In this document: piece after piece, positions 42,605-49,063 of the stretch
Layout: every line of letters begins with the position of its first letter
Numbering within the stretch: the first letter of the stretch is position 1
NCBI GenBank assembly: GCA_029247365.1
Contig: JAQWLJ010000029.1
Location: 1 to 49,063 of the forward strand
DNA length: 49,063 bases
Source of the DNA: Acidimicrobiales bacterium
GTDB taxonomy: Bacteria; Actinomycetota; Acidimicrobiia; Acidimicrobiales; Aldehydirespiratoraceae
Reading direction: 5' to 3'
Translations under genes and position numbers: made by a program
Notes under the pieces: generated by a model
Databases searched by the model: none
Told to the model about the DNA's origin: nothing
The model's input: the letters and a program-made list of their open reading frames with translations, nothing else

Positions 42605-43678
42605 TCAGCTCCACCTCGGGCGTAGCGCACTGTGCTCGATGTTGGGCAGGACATGCTCGGCCACGAGATCACACTCGGCGATGTGGGTGTAGCCGCTCAA
42701 GATGAACGCGTCGACACCGACGTCCTGATAGGCCTGCAGCTTCGCCACGACCTGATCGGGGTCACCCACAATTGCTGCACCCGCGCCCGAGCGGGCGCGA
42801 CCCACACCGGTCCACAGGTTCGCTTCGACATAGCCGTCGTCGTCGGCACCCGCTCGCAACTCGTTCTGACGGGAGACACCGACCGACTGCGTGTCGAGTG
42901 ACCTCCCCTTGATTGCAGCGCCCGCGCCGGCATCAAGGCGCGCGATCAGCCGGTTGGCGGCGAGACGAGCTTCGGCCTCGGTCTCTCGGACGATCATGTG
43001 CGCACGCAGCCCATAGCCCAGGGTGCGGCCGAAGCCCTCGGCTCGCGACCGCATGTCGTCGATGGTCTCGGCAACTGACGTAACCGTGTCGGGCCAGGTG
43101 AGGAACACGTCGGCTGCTTCAGCGGCACACGCCTTGGCCGCTTCGGAGAATCCACCGAAGTACATGGGTGGACAGCCCGGGTCAACCGTGGCGATGCGGG
43201 GTGGGTCGAGATTAAACGCAGCGAACTCACCATTGACCTCAAGTCGTTCACCGTTGAGCAGCGCTCGCAGACCGTGCATGTACTCGACCGTGCGGCGATA
43301 CCGCGGCTCGGACTCGAGTGCTTGGCCCGGCATATCGGAACTGATGATGTTGATCGTGAGCCGACCTCTGGCCAGCTGGTCGATGGTGGCGAGCTGTCGC
43401 GCTAGCTGCGGTAACCACATCTCGCCGACGCGAACAGCGAGGAGCAGGTGGATCTGTTCCGTGTGGGTCGCGATCGCCGACGCGAACGCGGTGGAGTCGA
43501 TCCCGAGCTGGTAGCCCGACGGCAACAAGATGTTGTCGAACCCTTTGCGGTCGGCGTTCTGGACGATGTCTCGACAGTGGCCCCACGAGCTGATGAGCGC
43601 CGGGTCGGGCACTCCGAGGAACTCGTAGTCGTCGTCACAGAGCGCACCGAACCACGAGATCTCGACGGGCGACCTCAC
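42605..43678 (-). CDS. LLM-class flavin-dependent monooxygenase (SsuD-like)
   Basis: The 357-residue protein resembles alkanesulfonate monooxygenase and its relatives: ISWFGALCDDDYE, GFDNILLPSGYQLGIDSTAFASAIATHTEQIHLLLAVRVGE, LARQLATIDQLARGRLTINIISSD and the end VDAFILSGYTHIAECDLVAEHVLP. It would use reduced FMN to oxidise a sulfonate or similar compound. Its GTG overlaps the aldo-keto reductase stop (GTGA), so it is the second gene of the LacI-controlled operon. The substrate is unknown. Confidence 0.88.
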   Translation of the reverse strand: MRSPVEISWFGALCDDDYEFLGVPDPALISSWGHCRDIVQNADRKGFDNILLPSGYQLGIDSTAFASAIATHTEQIHLLLAVRVGEMWLPQLARQLATIDQLARGRLTINIISSDMPGQALESEPRYRRTVEYMHGLRALLNGERLEVNGEFAAFNLDPPRIATVDPGCPPMYFGGFSEAAKACAAEAADVFLTWPDTVTSVAETIDDMRSRAEGFGRTLGYGLRAHMIVRETEAEARLAANRLIARLDAGAGAAIKGRSLDTQSVGVSRQNELRAGADDDGYVEANLWTGVGRARSGAGAAIVGDPDQVVAKLQAYQDVGVDAFILSGYTHIAECDLVAEHVLPNIEHSALRPRWS

Positions 43679-44583
43679 GGAAGCGGCACTCCTTCGCTGT
43701 CCCGAACAATCCGGTACACGTCGCTGCGGTCGAGGCGCACGTTCAACGCGTTAGCGGCTGAGCGGAGTCGGTCGGGGTTCTGGGTTCCCAGCAGCGCTAC
43801 CGGTGCCGACGGGTGCGCAAGAACGAAGGCGTAGCAGATGGCGGCACGGTCGACACCCTCTCGCTCAGCCAACGTGTCGAGAGTCGCGATGAGCTCGGGT
43901 CGCACACCGTCGCCGGACATGAGGCTTCCGCCGCCGAGTGGGCTCCAGGCCAGTGGCACGACGCCATCGCGCATACAGAGGTCAAACGTGCCATCTCGCA
44001 ACGGGCCGAGGAACGCCGGCGAGAACTCAGGCTGGCTCGTGGCGAGCGGGACATCGAGATGGGCCGCGAGGGCATCGTGCTGTGCCGGAGTGTGGTTGGA
44101 GATCCCCACGGCCCGGATCTTCCCCTCTGAGACAAGCGAGCCAAGCGAGTCAGCCACCTGCATCGGGTGGGCAAACAGATCGGGCCGGTGAATCTGGTAG
44201 AGATCTATCACGTCGACACCGAGTCGCTGCAGGCTCGCGTCGACCGCAGAACGCAGGTAGTTGTCGCTCGAGTCGTAAGGGATTGGCGGCATGATGCCAC
44301 CCTTGGTGGCCAGCACCATGCGGTCGCGCAGATCGGGTGCGACGGCCAAGACGTTGCCGAGAACCTCTTCGTTCCCGCCGAAGCCAGAGCCGCCGTAGTC
44401 GAGGCCGTAGACATCGGCGGTGTCGACCAGGTTCATTCCCAGATCAAGTGCGGTCTCGACCAGCCCCTGGGCCTGGGCCGTCTCGCCGGTGGTGAGTCGC
44501 CAGCAGCCGAATCCGAGGGGGCCGACAGCATCGAGGCCAGCGGGAAGGGCGCGGGCGCCGGCCCGTACAAGAGAGTCGCTCAT
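43675..44583 (-). CDS. Aldo-keto reductase
   Basis: The 302-residue TIM-barrel oxidoreductase shows the catalytic tetrad: D54 and Y59 (LVDTADVYG), K94 (LATKGG) and H132 (YQIHRPD). NADPH-site features near the end (LLGTQNPDRLRSAANAL) are present. The ATG at 44583 has TAGCAT 6 nt upstream. A LacI-type operator lies in the same promoter, so it is likely induced by a sugar-like or other small ligand together with the divergent dehydrogenase. Confidence 0.92.
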   Translation of the reverse strand: MSDSLVRAGARALPAGLDAVGPLGFGCWRLTTGETAQAQGLVETALDLGMNLVDTADVYGLDYGGSGFGGNEEVLGNVLAVAPDLRDRMVLATKGGIMPPIPYDSSDNYLRSAVDASLQRLGVDVIDLYQIHRPDLFAHPMQVADSLGSLVSEGKIRAVGISNHTPAQHDALAAHLDVPLATSQPEFSPAFLGPLRDGTFDLCMRDGVVPLAWSPLGGGSLMSGDGVRPELIATLDTLAEREGVDRAAICYAFVLAHPSAPVALLGTQNPDRLRSAANALNVRLDRSDVYRIVRDSEGVPLP

Positions 44584-44589
44584 GGTCGT

Positions 44590-44595
44590 ATGCTA
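44590..44595 (-). promoter_or_regulatory. Candidate leaderless -10 (TAGCAT) of the aldo-keto reductase operon
   Basis: TAGCAT on the minus strand ends 6 nt before the ATG at 44583. The LacI-type operator begins 9 bp further upstream. Confidence 0.5.
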
Positions 44596-44604
44596 GCCCC
44601 ACGC

Positions 44605-44618
44605 TGAAAGCGCTTACA
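44605..44618. promoter_or_regulatory. LacI-type operator between two divergent genes
   Basis: TGAAAGCGCTTACA matches the LacI/CcpA-family operator pattern with the central CG and core palindrome AAGCGCTT. It lies between the -35 and -10 zones of the aldo-keto reductase and 27 bp upstream of the divergent dehydrogenase start. A LacI repressor is encoded at 45709-46734. Confidence 0.75.
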
Positions 44619-44644
44619 TGGTCTAGATTGGGTACAACGGCGAC

Positions 44645-45712
44645 ATGATGAGTCTTCGATACGGAATCATCGGCAGCGGCATGATGGGCGTCGAGCACAT
44701 CGAGAACCTGAAGCACATCGACGGCGCCGAGATCACCGCGATCGCCGATCCTGACCCCGGCAGCCGCGAGTTCGCCGGTGCCGCAGTCCCTCAGGCCACG
44801 CGCTACACGAACCACCAGGCACTGATCGAGGACGGTCTGTGTGATGCCGTGGTCGTTGCATCGCCAAACATGACCCACATCGACGTGCTGCGCGACTTGC
44901 TCGCCACCGACCTGCACATCCTCGTCGAAAAGCCACTCTGTACGACGGTCGAGCATTGCTACGAGGTGCTTGACCTCGCCGAGGGACGCAGCGCCATCAC
45001 CTGGGTAGGACTCGAGTATCGCTACATGCCGCCGATCGCCCGCTTGCTCGAGCAGGTCGACGCCGGTGCGGTCGGAACCCCACAAATGGTGGCAATCCGC
45101 GAACACCGGTTTCCGTTTCTCGAAAAAGTCGGTGACTGGAACCGGTTCTCGGAGAACACTGGCGGCACCCTGGTCGAGAAGTGCTGCCACTTCTTCGACC
45201 TGATGGCGCGAATCATGCCCGGGGCGCCGATCAGCGTCTTCGCGAGCGGTGCCCAGGACGTCAACCATCTCCACGAGTCCTACGCCGGCCGCACCCCCGA
45301 CATCCTCGACAACGCGTTTGTCATCGTCGACTTCGACAGCGGCGCTCGGGGGATGCTCGACCTCTGCATGTTCGCCGAGGCCACTCACAACCAAGAAGAG
45401 CTTTCCGTCATTGGCGAGAAGGGCAAGGTTGAGGCCCTGATTCCCGACGACGTGCTTCGCGTCGGTCGTCGCGGCAAGCACTGGATCGGCGGGGTCGAAC
45501 AACACGACATCATCGACGACTCGATCCCCTACCAGGGCCACCACAGTGGATCGTCGTATATCGAGCACCTTCGTTTCAAGGAGGCCGTGCTGGGCCACAC
45601 CACGCCGGAGGTCAGCCTCTACGACGGGCTGCTGTCCGTCGCGATCGGCGCAGCTGCACACCGTTCGATCGACGAGAACCGTCCGGTCGAGATCGCCGAG
45701 TTCCTTCGCTAA
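44645..45712 (+). CDS. Gfo/Idh/MocA-family oxidoreductase
   Basis: The 355-residue protein has the dinucleotide motif YGIIGSGMMGVEHI, VVVASPNMTHIDVL, the EKP motif (HILVEKPLCTT) and a C-terminal alpha/beta domain with GGTLVEKCCHFFDLMARIM. Such enzymes oxidise sugars, inositols and related compounds with NAD(P). A second ATG at 44648 is also possible. It is divergent from the aldo-keto reductase across a LacI operator and convergent with the LacI gene (stops overlap by 4 bp). The three genes plus the flavin monooxygenase look like one catabolic unit. Confidence 0.92.
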   Translation: MMSLRYGIIGSGMMGVEHIENLKHIDGAEITAIADPDPGSREFAGAAVPQATRYTNHQALIEDGLCDAVVVASPNMTHIDVLRDLLATDLHILVEKPLCTTVEHCYEVLDLAEGRSAITWVGLEYRYMPPIARLLEQVDAGAVGTPQMVAIREHRFPFLEKVGDWNRFSENTGGTLVEKCCHFFDLMARIMPGAPISVFASGAQDVNHLHESYAGRTPDILDNAFVIVDFDSGARGMLDLCMFAEATHNQEELSVIGEKGKVEALIPDDVLRVGRRGKHWIGGVEQHDIIDDSIPYQGHHSGSSYIEHLRFKEAVLGHTTPEVSLYDGLLSVAIGAAAHRSIDENRPVEIAEFLR

Positions 45713-46734
45713 CGCTTCGCCAGCCCGGTCGTGGAACGTACGACCAGCTCTGTCTCAAGCTCCTGGGTGGAGAGTACGCACTGGTCGTTCTGGAGATCCT
45801 CGACGATCCAACGAGCGGCCGTCGCACCGCTGGCCGGCGGATCCTGTCGCACGGTCGTGAGGGCCACGGTCTGCGCCAACGGGTGGTCGTCGATCCCGAC
45901 GATCGACAGGTCTTCGGGAACGTTGAGACCCCGTTCCACGGCCACGCCCCGCGCTCCCATCGCCATCTCGTCAGAGATCGCGAAGATCGCGGTCGGGGGC
46001 TCGATGAGGTCGAGTAGGCGGTGGGTCGCCTCCTGCGCGCCAATGACCGAGAAGTCTCCCCCCTCCAGAAGATCGGGATCGACGACGATGCCGTATCGGG
46101 TGAGGGACTGGGTGTAGCCCTCGCGCCGGCGCCACGAGACCTCAGTTCGCATCGGGTCGTCTCGCATCCCCTCGATTAGCGCGATCCGGCGGTGCCCGAG
46201 AGCGAGTAGATGGTCGACCGCCAGCCGCGCCGCCGAGATGTCGTCTGGCCGCACCGATGACAGACCCGGGTAGCTGTTGCCAATCGTGACCACCCGAAGC
46301 TCCGACTCGCGAAGGCGCTCGACCTCGTCATGCTCGAGTCGGATGTCGACCAGCACCAGCCCATCGACGCGGTGGTGCATACGATCGATGTCGGCGATGA
46401 AGCGTCGCCGGGCCTCAGCGCCGGCGACGCCAACCACGAGGACCTCGTAGCCCGACTCGGCCAGAACGGCCTCGACGCCGCCGACAACCTGGGCGCAATA
46501 CCAGCCTGCAATGTTCGCAACGGCCACGCCGATCGTGTGAGAACTGCCAGCCGCGAGCTTCGCTGCGGCAGGGTGAGCTCGATAGCCGAGTTCGTCAGCA
46601 GCAGCCTGAACCTTCTCCCGAGTACTGGTCGCCACGTTGTCGAGTCCGCGCAACGCCCGACTGACGGTCGCAACCGATACGCCCGCGGCGCGGGCGACGT
46701 CTTCGATTCTCGGGTTCTGGTCGTTGGTCCCCAT
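45709..46734 (-). CDS. LacI-family transcriptional repressor
   Basis: The 341-residue regulator has an N-terminal helix-turn-helix (PRIEDVARAAGVSVATVSRALRGLDNVATSTREKVQ) with the minor-groove hinge helix (HPAAAKLAAGSS), then a periplasmic-binding-protein-like sugar domain (TIGVAVANIAGWYCAQVVGGVE, AIFAISDEMAMGARGVA). It most likely binds the operator at 44605-44618 and represses both divergent transcripts. The ligand is unknown. CACACT lies 7 nt before the ATG. Confidence 0.93.
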   Translation of the reverse strand: MGTNDQNPRIEDVARAAGVSVATVSRALRGLDNVATSTREKVQAAADELGYRAHPAAAKLAAGSSHTIGVAVANIAGWYCAQVVGGVEAVLAESGYEVLVVGVAGAEARRRFIADIDRMHHRVDGLVLVDIRLEHDEVERLRESELRVVTIGNSYPGLSSVRPDDISAARLAVDHLLALGHRRIALIEGMRDDPMRTEVSWRRREGYTQSLTRYGIVVDPDLLEGGDFSVIGAQEATHRLLDLIEPPTAIFAISDEMAMGARGVAVERGLNVPEDLSIVGIDDHPLAQTVALTTVRQDPPASGATAARWIVEDLQNDQCVLSTQELETELVVRSTTGLAKR

Positions 46735-46805
46735 CGCGGCAAGTGTGGTGGAGAAGGAGCATGGTGACCAGTCTGTGCCCGCGCCTCGGTAGCCTTAGGC
46801 CCTCA

Positions 46806-46879
46806 CGGGACGTGGCGCAGCTCGGTAGCGCACCTGCTTTGGGAGCAGGGGGTCGTGGGTTCAAATCCCGCCGTCCCGA
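46806..46879 (+). tRNA. tRNA-Pro (anticodon TGG)
   Basis: A full cloverleaf can be folded: acceptor CGGGACG/CGTCCCG, anticodon stem CCTGC/GCAGG with loop TTTGGGA, and T-arm GTGGGTTCAAATCCCGC. The anticodon TGG reads proline codons. The CCA end is not encoded. A T-rich terminator follows. Confidence 0.95.
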
Positions 46880-46885
46880 CTAGAG

Positions 46886-46912
46886 AAACCCTTGTTCAGA
46901 GGGGTTTTTGTT
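46886..46912 (+). terminator. Intrinsic terminator of tRNA-Pro
   Basis: AAACCCTT pairs with AGGGGTTT (one G-U pair) around a 6-nt loop, followed by a run of T residues. It begins 7 bp after the tRNA end and is the only classical T-tract terminator seen in the window. Confidence 0.8.
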
Positions 46913-47060
46913 TTGGTTCTGGTCGAGCTTGTGGCCCTGTGAAGGCGCCAGGGACACGCAACGTTTGCCTACGGGAGCGTTCGTGAGTCGGTCTTGGCGT
47001 GCCGACAGGGCCTCATGAGCCACCGATGACGGCAGAAAATCTGGCGGAAGCATCTCCAAA

Positions 47061-48152
47061 TTACGGCAGCGATTCGCACGCCTCGCCGTCTCGATCTCCA
47101 TCGAGTCTCGCCACATCTCCGAATGAGAGGAAGTACTGGTTGAACCAGGCTTGAGCTTCTGCCTGGGTTGCGAAGTCGCCGCAGTTCATAACGTCGCCAG
47201 GATTCTCAAGCGGAGCGGTTGCGGGTGATGTCGTTGTGGTTGGAGCGGGCGCAAGTGAAGTGCTCGTCGGCGGCGCAGTTGTAGATGGCGCAGTTGTGGG
47301 TACCGGCGTCGTGGCCGGTTGTGTCGCTGCGTCGAAGCAGCCGGAAAGCACCGACTCAATCGCCGATTTCTCCGCCGGGTCAATGCTCAGTTCCCATCGG
47401 GCTTTCACAGAAACCCACCCAGCTACGTACTCGCAGCGGTACTCAACAACCGCTGGCAGCCATTCCGCAGGGTCTCGATCGCCTTTTGAGCGATTCGAGG
47501 ATGCTGATACGGCGATCAGCGTCAGCGGTGACGTTTGGTCATTTGCAAACGCTTCTCGTTGAGACGAACTCCAACTGTTTGCGCCTGAATCCCATGCTTC
47601 TGCAAGCGGGACAACGTGGTCGATATCGAACGACTGCGGGTTCGTTGTTGTTGTTCCGTCGAAGGCCGAAATCCATAGGCCACTGGTCGGCCGGCAGCCA
47701 TCGCTCGTTTCAACGGGCTCAAGCGACTCTGCGACGAGGACTTCGTATCGGGTATTGCAACGGTCGCCGTCGAGATCTGACCAGTGGTCGAACAGGTCAC
47801 GGTTGTAGCCGACACGCGGCGGCTCGGCTTCAACAAGAAGCGAGTCAAGCAGCGCCTGTGTTCCAGACGCTTCTGGCGCTGCGGCGGGGTCGGGCACTTC
47901 GGCAGGCTGCCCGGTCGGGGCGGCAGTAATCGTCGACGAAGTGGTGACCGTTGTAGTTGTTGTCGGAACGGTGGTCGTCGGACCCGTAGGCGCTTCGGTC
48001 GTGCTCGTAGGTGCCGGCTTATTGGCCTGGGCGAGCTCCGCTCCAAGTTCCTCAATCCGCTGCTGCGCTGACACAAACTCGTTAGAAGAAGAGCCGCCAC
48101 CGCAGCCCGCCAATGCCACCACCAGAACCAGGCCTGCCGCCACCCGTCTCAT
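47061..48152 (-). CDS. Lipoprotein with HNH-type nuclease and Excalibur domain
   Basis: The 363-residue protein has a lipoprotein signal (VALAGC, lipid Cys17) and a Thr/Pro-rich linker. A DUF1524/HNH-type nuclease domain follows ([34 protein letters not shown] with the metal His, [14 protein letters not shown]). After a second Thr/Pro-rich linker comes an Excalibur calcium-binding domain ([28 protein letters not shown]). Such proteins cut DNA outside the cell for nutrient use or defence. CACGGT lies 7 nt before the ATG at 48152. The upstream region closely matches that of a tiny paralogue at 48190-48348. Confidence 0.9.
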   Translation of the reverse strand: MRRVAAGLVLVVALAGCGGGSSSNEFVSAQQRIEELGAELAQANKPAPTSTTEAPTGPTTTVPTTTTTVTTSSTITAAPTGQPAEVPDPAAAPEASGTQALLDSLLVEAEPPRVGYNRDLFDHWSDLDGDRCNTRYEVLVAESLEPVETSDGCRPTSGLWISAFDGTTTTNPQSFDIDHVVPLAEAWDSGANSWSSSQREAFANDQTSPLTLIAVSASSNRSKGDRDPAEWLPAVVEYRCEYVAGWVSVKARWELSIDPAEKSAIESVLSGCFDAATQPATTPVPTTAPSTTAPPTSTSLAPAPTTTTSPATAPLENPGDVMNCGDFATQAEAQAWFNQYFLSFGDVARLDGDRDGEACESLP

Positions 48153-48189
48153 TGCCTCAACCGTGGGCCACAGCCGCGCACGATTCGGC

Positions 48190-48348
48190 CTAGGGGAGGT
48201 GGTCTTCCAACCCCGAAAGCATCGTTGCAGGCTCCCATGACGCTGTTTGTTTCGATGAGGCTATGGAATTGGGATAATTTGAAGAGGAAACGTAGCCGCA
48301 GCCGGCCATCGCGACCGCCAACACCACATATGTCGCAACCTGTTTCAT
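48190..48348 (-). CDS. Tiny lipoprotein, paralogue of the HNH lipoprotein's signal region
   Basis: A 52-residue open frame begins [19 protein letters not shown], a lipoprotein signal with the lipid Cys at residue 17, and ends LEDHLP. The start region parallels the HNH lipoprotein ([20 protein letters not shown]), including ACGGTTG-x-GGC before each ATG, so the two come from one duplication. The small copy has no folded domain; it is either a small secreted lipoprotein or a remnant. TACGGT ends 7 nt before its ATG. Confidence 0.6.
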   Translation of the reverse strand: MKQVATYVVLAVAMAGCGYVSSSNYPNSIASSKQTASWEPATMLSGLEDHLP

Positions 48349-48355
48349 GGCCACA

Positions 48356-48361
48356 ACCGTA
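48356..48361 (-). promoter_or_regulatory. Candidate leaderless -10 (TACGGT) of the tiny lipoprotein
   Basis: TACGGT on the minus strand ends 7 nt before the ATG at 48348. The same place before the HNH lipoprotein reads CACGGT. Confidence 0.45.
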
Positions 48362-48381
48362 GTTCACGACACCGTGAGGCT

Positions 48382-48413
48382 CGGTCTGTCGGTGATGTTG
48401 GTCTGAGGGTCAG
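48382..48413 (+). repeat. Short direct repeat, copy A
   Basis: About 32 bp starting CGGTCTGTC, containing TGTTGGTCTG, similar at most positions to copy B at 48951-48982. It includes the bacterioferritin stop codon. Confidence 0.55.
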
Positions 48414-48856
48414 CCGATCGTGTAGTCACGCAGAAGCTTGTTGAGTTCGATGACGTGCAACTCTTCTTCGCCAATCTGGGTTCGAGCAAATTCCTCAAGA
48501 TAAATCGAGACGCCCTCCGCATGTTCGAGAAGACGCCGATACAGGTCAAGCGCGCGGCGCTCGTGCTCGATCGACTCGCGCAACACTGTCTCGAGCGAAT
48601 GGTCGTGGCTCTCTTCGATGCTGGCTATTCCCTGCTCTGGGTGCCCTCCCAGACCAGTGAGAATCTCGCCAACTTGCTGGGCGTGGAGGAGCGATTCCGT
48701 CGCCTGCATCTTCATAAAGTCAACGAGTGGCAAACGATTCGGGCCAGTGATCACGAGCGAGTAGTGCGTGTATCGCACGACACCCGCCAACTCTGCCTTC
48801 ATCACGTCGTTGAGAACTGGGATAAAGGGAGTGGTATCGAAGATCTGGTCAGACAT
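48410..48856 (-). CDS. Bacterioferritin-like protein
   Basis: The 148-residue ferritin-like four-helix protein has MKAELAGVVRYTHYSLVITGPN, then QATESLLHAQQVGEILTGLGGHPEQ, SIEHERRALDLYRRLLEHAEG and TQIGEEELHVIELNKLL. The Glu/His pattern over the four helices suits a di-iron centre. It stores or detoxifies iron; whether it binds haem as true Bfr does is unclear, since the usual haem Met is not obvious. The ATG at 48856 follows AGGAG. It lies between two copies of a short repeat. Confidence 0.85.
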   Translation of the reverse strand: MSDQIFDTTPFIPVLNDVMKAELAGVVRYTHYSLVITGPNRLPLVDFMKMQATESLLHAQQVGEILTGLGGHPEQGIASIEESHDHSLETVLRESIEHERRALDLYRRLLEHAEGVSIYLEEFARTQIGEEELHVIELNKLLRDYTIG

Positions 48857-48950
48857 TAGCGAGACTCCTAGCAACGCACTACTGAGACTACATCGCTTCC
48901 CGCAAAACGACCGGCCCCAGCAAGATGTACAAACGATCTGTCAATGCTTA

Positions 48951-48982
48951 CGGTCTGTCCGTCGTGTTGGTCTGGAGGTTCA
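48951..48982 (+). repeat. Short direct repeat, copy B
   Basis: Similar to copy A at 48382-48413 over about 32 bp, upstream of the bacterioferritin gene. The two copies flank that gene in the same orientation. Confidence 0.55.
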
Positions 48983-49016
48983 GTCGACGTAGACCATTTG
49001 ATCTGGAGGCTCAGTC
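48967..49016 (+). repeat. Partial tandem repeat, period 31 bp
   Basis: TTGGTCTGGAGGTTCAGTC (48967) recurs as TTGATCTGGAGGCTCAGTC (48998) with two differences. The first unit is part of repeat copy B. No gene is seen in the last 190 bp of the window. Confidence 0.55.
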
Positions 49017-49063
49017 CAGTCATTGCGCCTTTTCTTGCATCGCACACAACGCACGTACCGTCC

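Noticed and set aside
46806-47060. tRNA-Pro as an attachment site of an integrated element
   Set aside because: No second copy of the tRNA 3' end is visible in the window and no integrase gene is present. The gene downstream is an exported nuclease with normal base composition.
47900-48020. GTTGT/GGTCG-rich stretch as a non-coding repeat
   Set aside because: On the minus strand it encodes the Thr/Pro linker of the HNH lipoprotein.

Overview
The window comes from a high-GC actinobacterium, most likely of the Acidimicrobiia/Ilumatobacter type or a similar environmental lineage. The evidence is an actinobacterial CarD, several F420-type luciferase-like oxidoreductases, KstR-like and Ltp/DUF35 steroid-type genes, class III CoA transferases, and many genes whose -10 hexamer (TANNNT) sits only 6-8 nt before the start codon, as in leaderless transcripts.

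Layout. 1-6.8 kb is a conserved translation and secretion block on the minus strand: an MFS fragment, yraN, rplS, trmD, rimM, khpA, rpsP, ffh and ftsY, with one small unknown membrane protein between ffh and ftsY. 6.9-10.4 kb holds a response regulator, a sensor kinase and an HtrA/PepD-like protease, in the order of mycobacterial mprA-mprB-pepD. 10.6-13.5 kb is a MoxR-DUF58-VWA operon on the plus strand. 13.6-18.7 kb is a steroid-type cluster: two thiolase-fold Ltp proteins, a tandem-DUF35 partner, a KstR-like TetR regulator and a divergent F420 oxidoreductase. 18.7-21 kb has an ArsC-family gene that appears to encode selenocysteine, a decayed membrane-protein gene, a PII protein and a YtrA-type GntR regulator. 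21-27.9 kb has acyl-CoA dehydrogenase, SDR, YbaK, F420 oxidoreductase, D-aminoacylase-like amidohydrolase and CoA-transferase genes. 28-35 kb is accessory: exported proteins, a DEDDy exonuclease with an odd start, and a three-gene DNA methyltransferase cassette. 35-42.6 kb has carD and then more lipid/steroid beta-oxidation genes (SDR, thiolase, three acyl-CoA dehydrogenases including a FadE28/FadE29-like pair), interrupted by an ArsI/CadI-family gene. 42.6-46.7 kb has a flavin monooxygenase, an aldo-keto reductase, a Gfo/Idh/MocA dehydrogenase and a LacI repressor with a clear LacI-type operator. 46.8-49 kb has tRNA-Pro, an exported HNH nuclease, a small paralogous lipoprotein, a bacterioferritin and short repeats.

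The best candidate for something unusual is the ArsC gene at 18728-19096. An in-frame TGA stands exactly where the catalytic cysteine belongs, and it is followed by a hairpin with a GGUC apical loop, the same loop as in the E. coli fdhF SECIS. Second is the methyltransferase cassette at 30229-33097, whose fused C-terminal domain and 337-residue partner both look nuclease-like. No selenocysteine machinery lies in this window. All functional calls were made by reading the sequence, without database searches.
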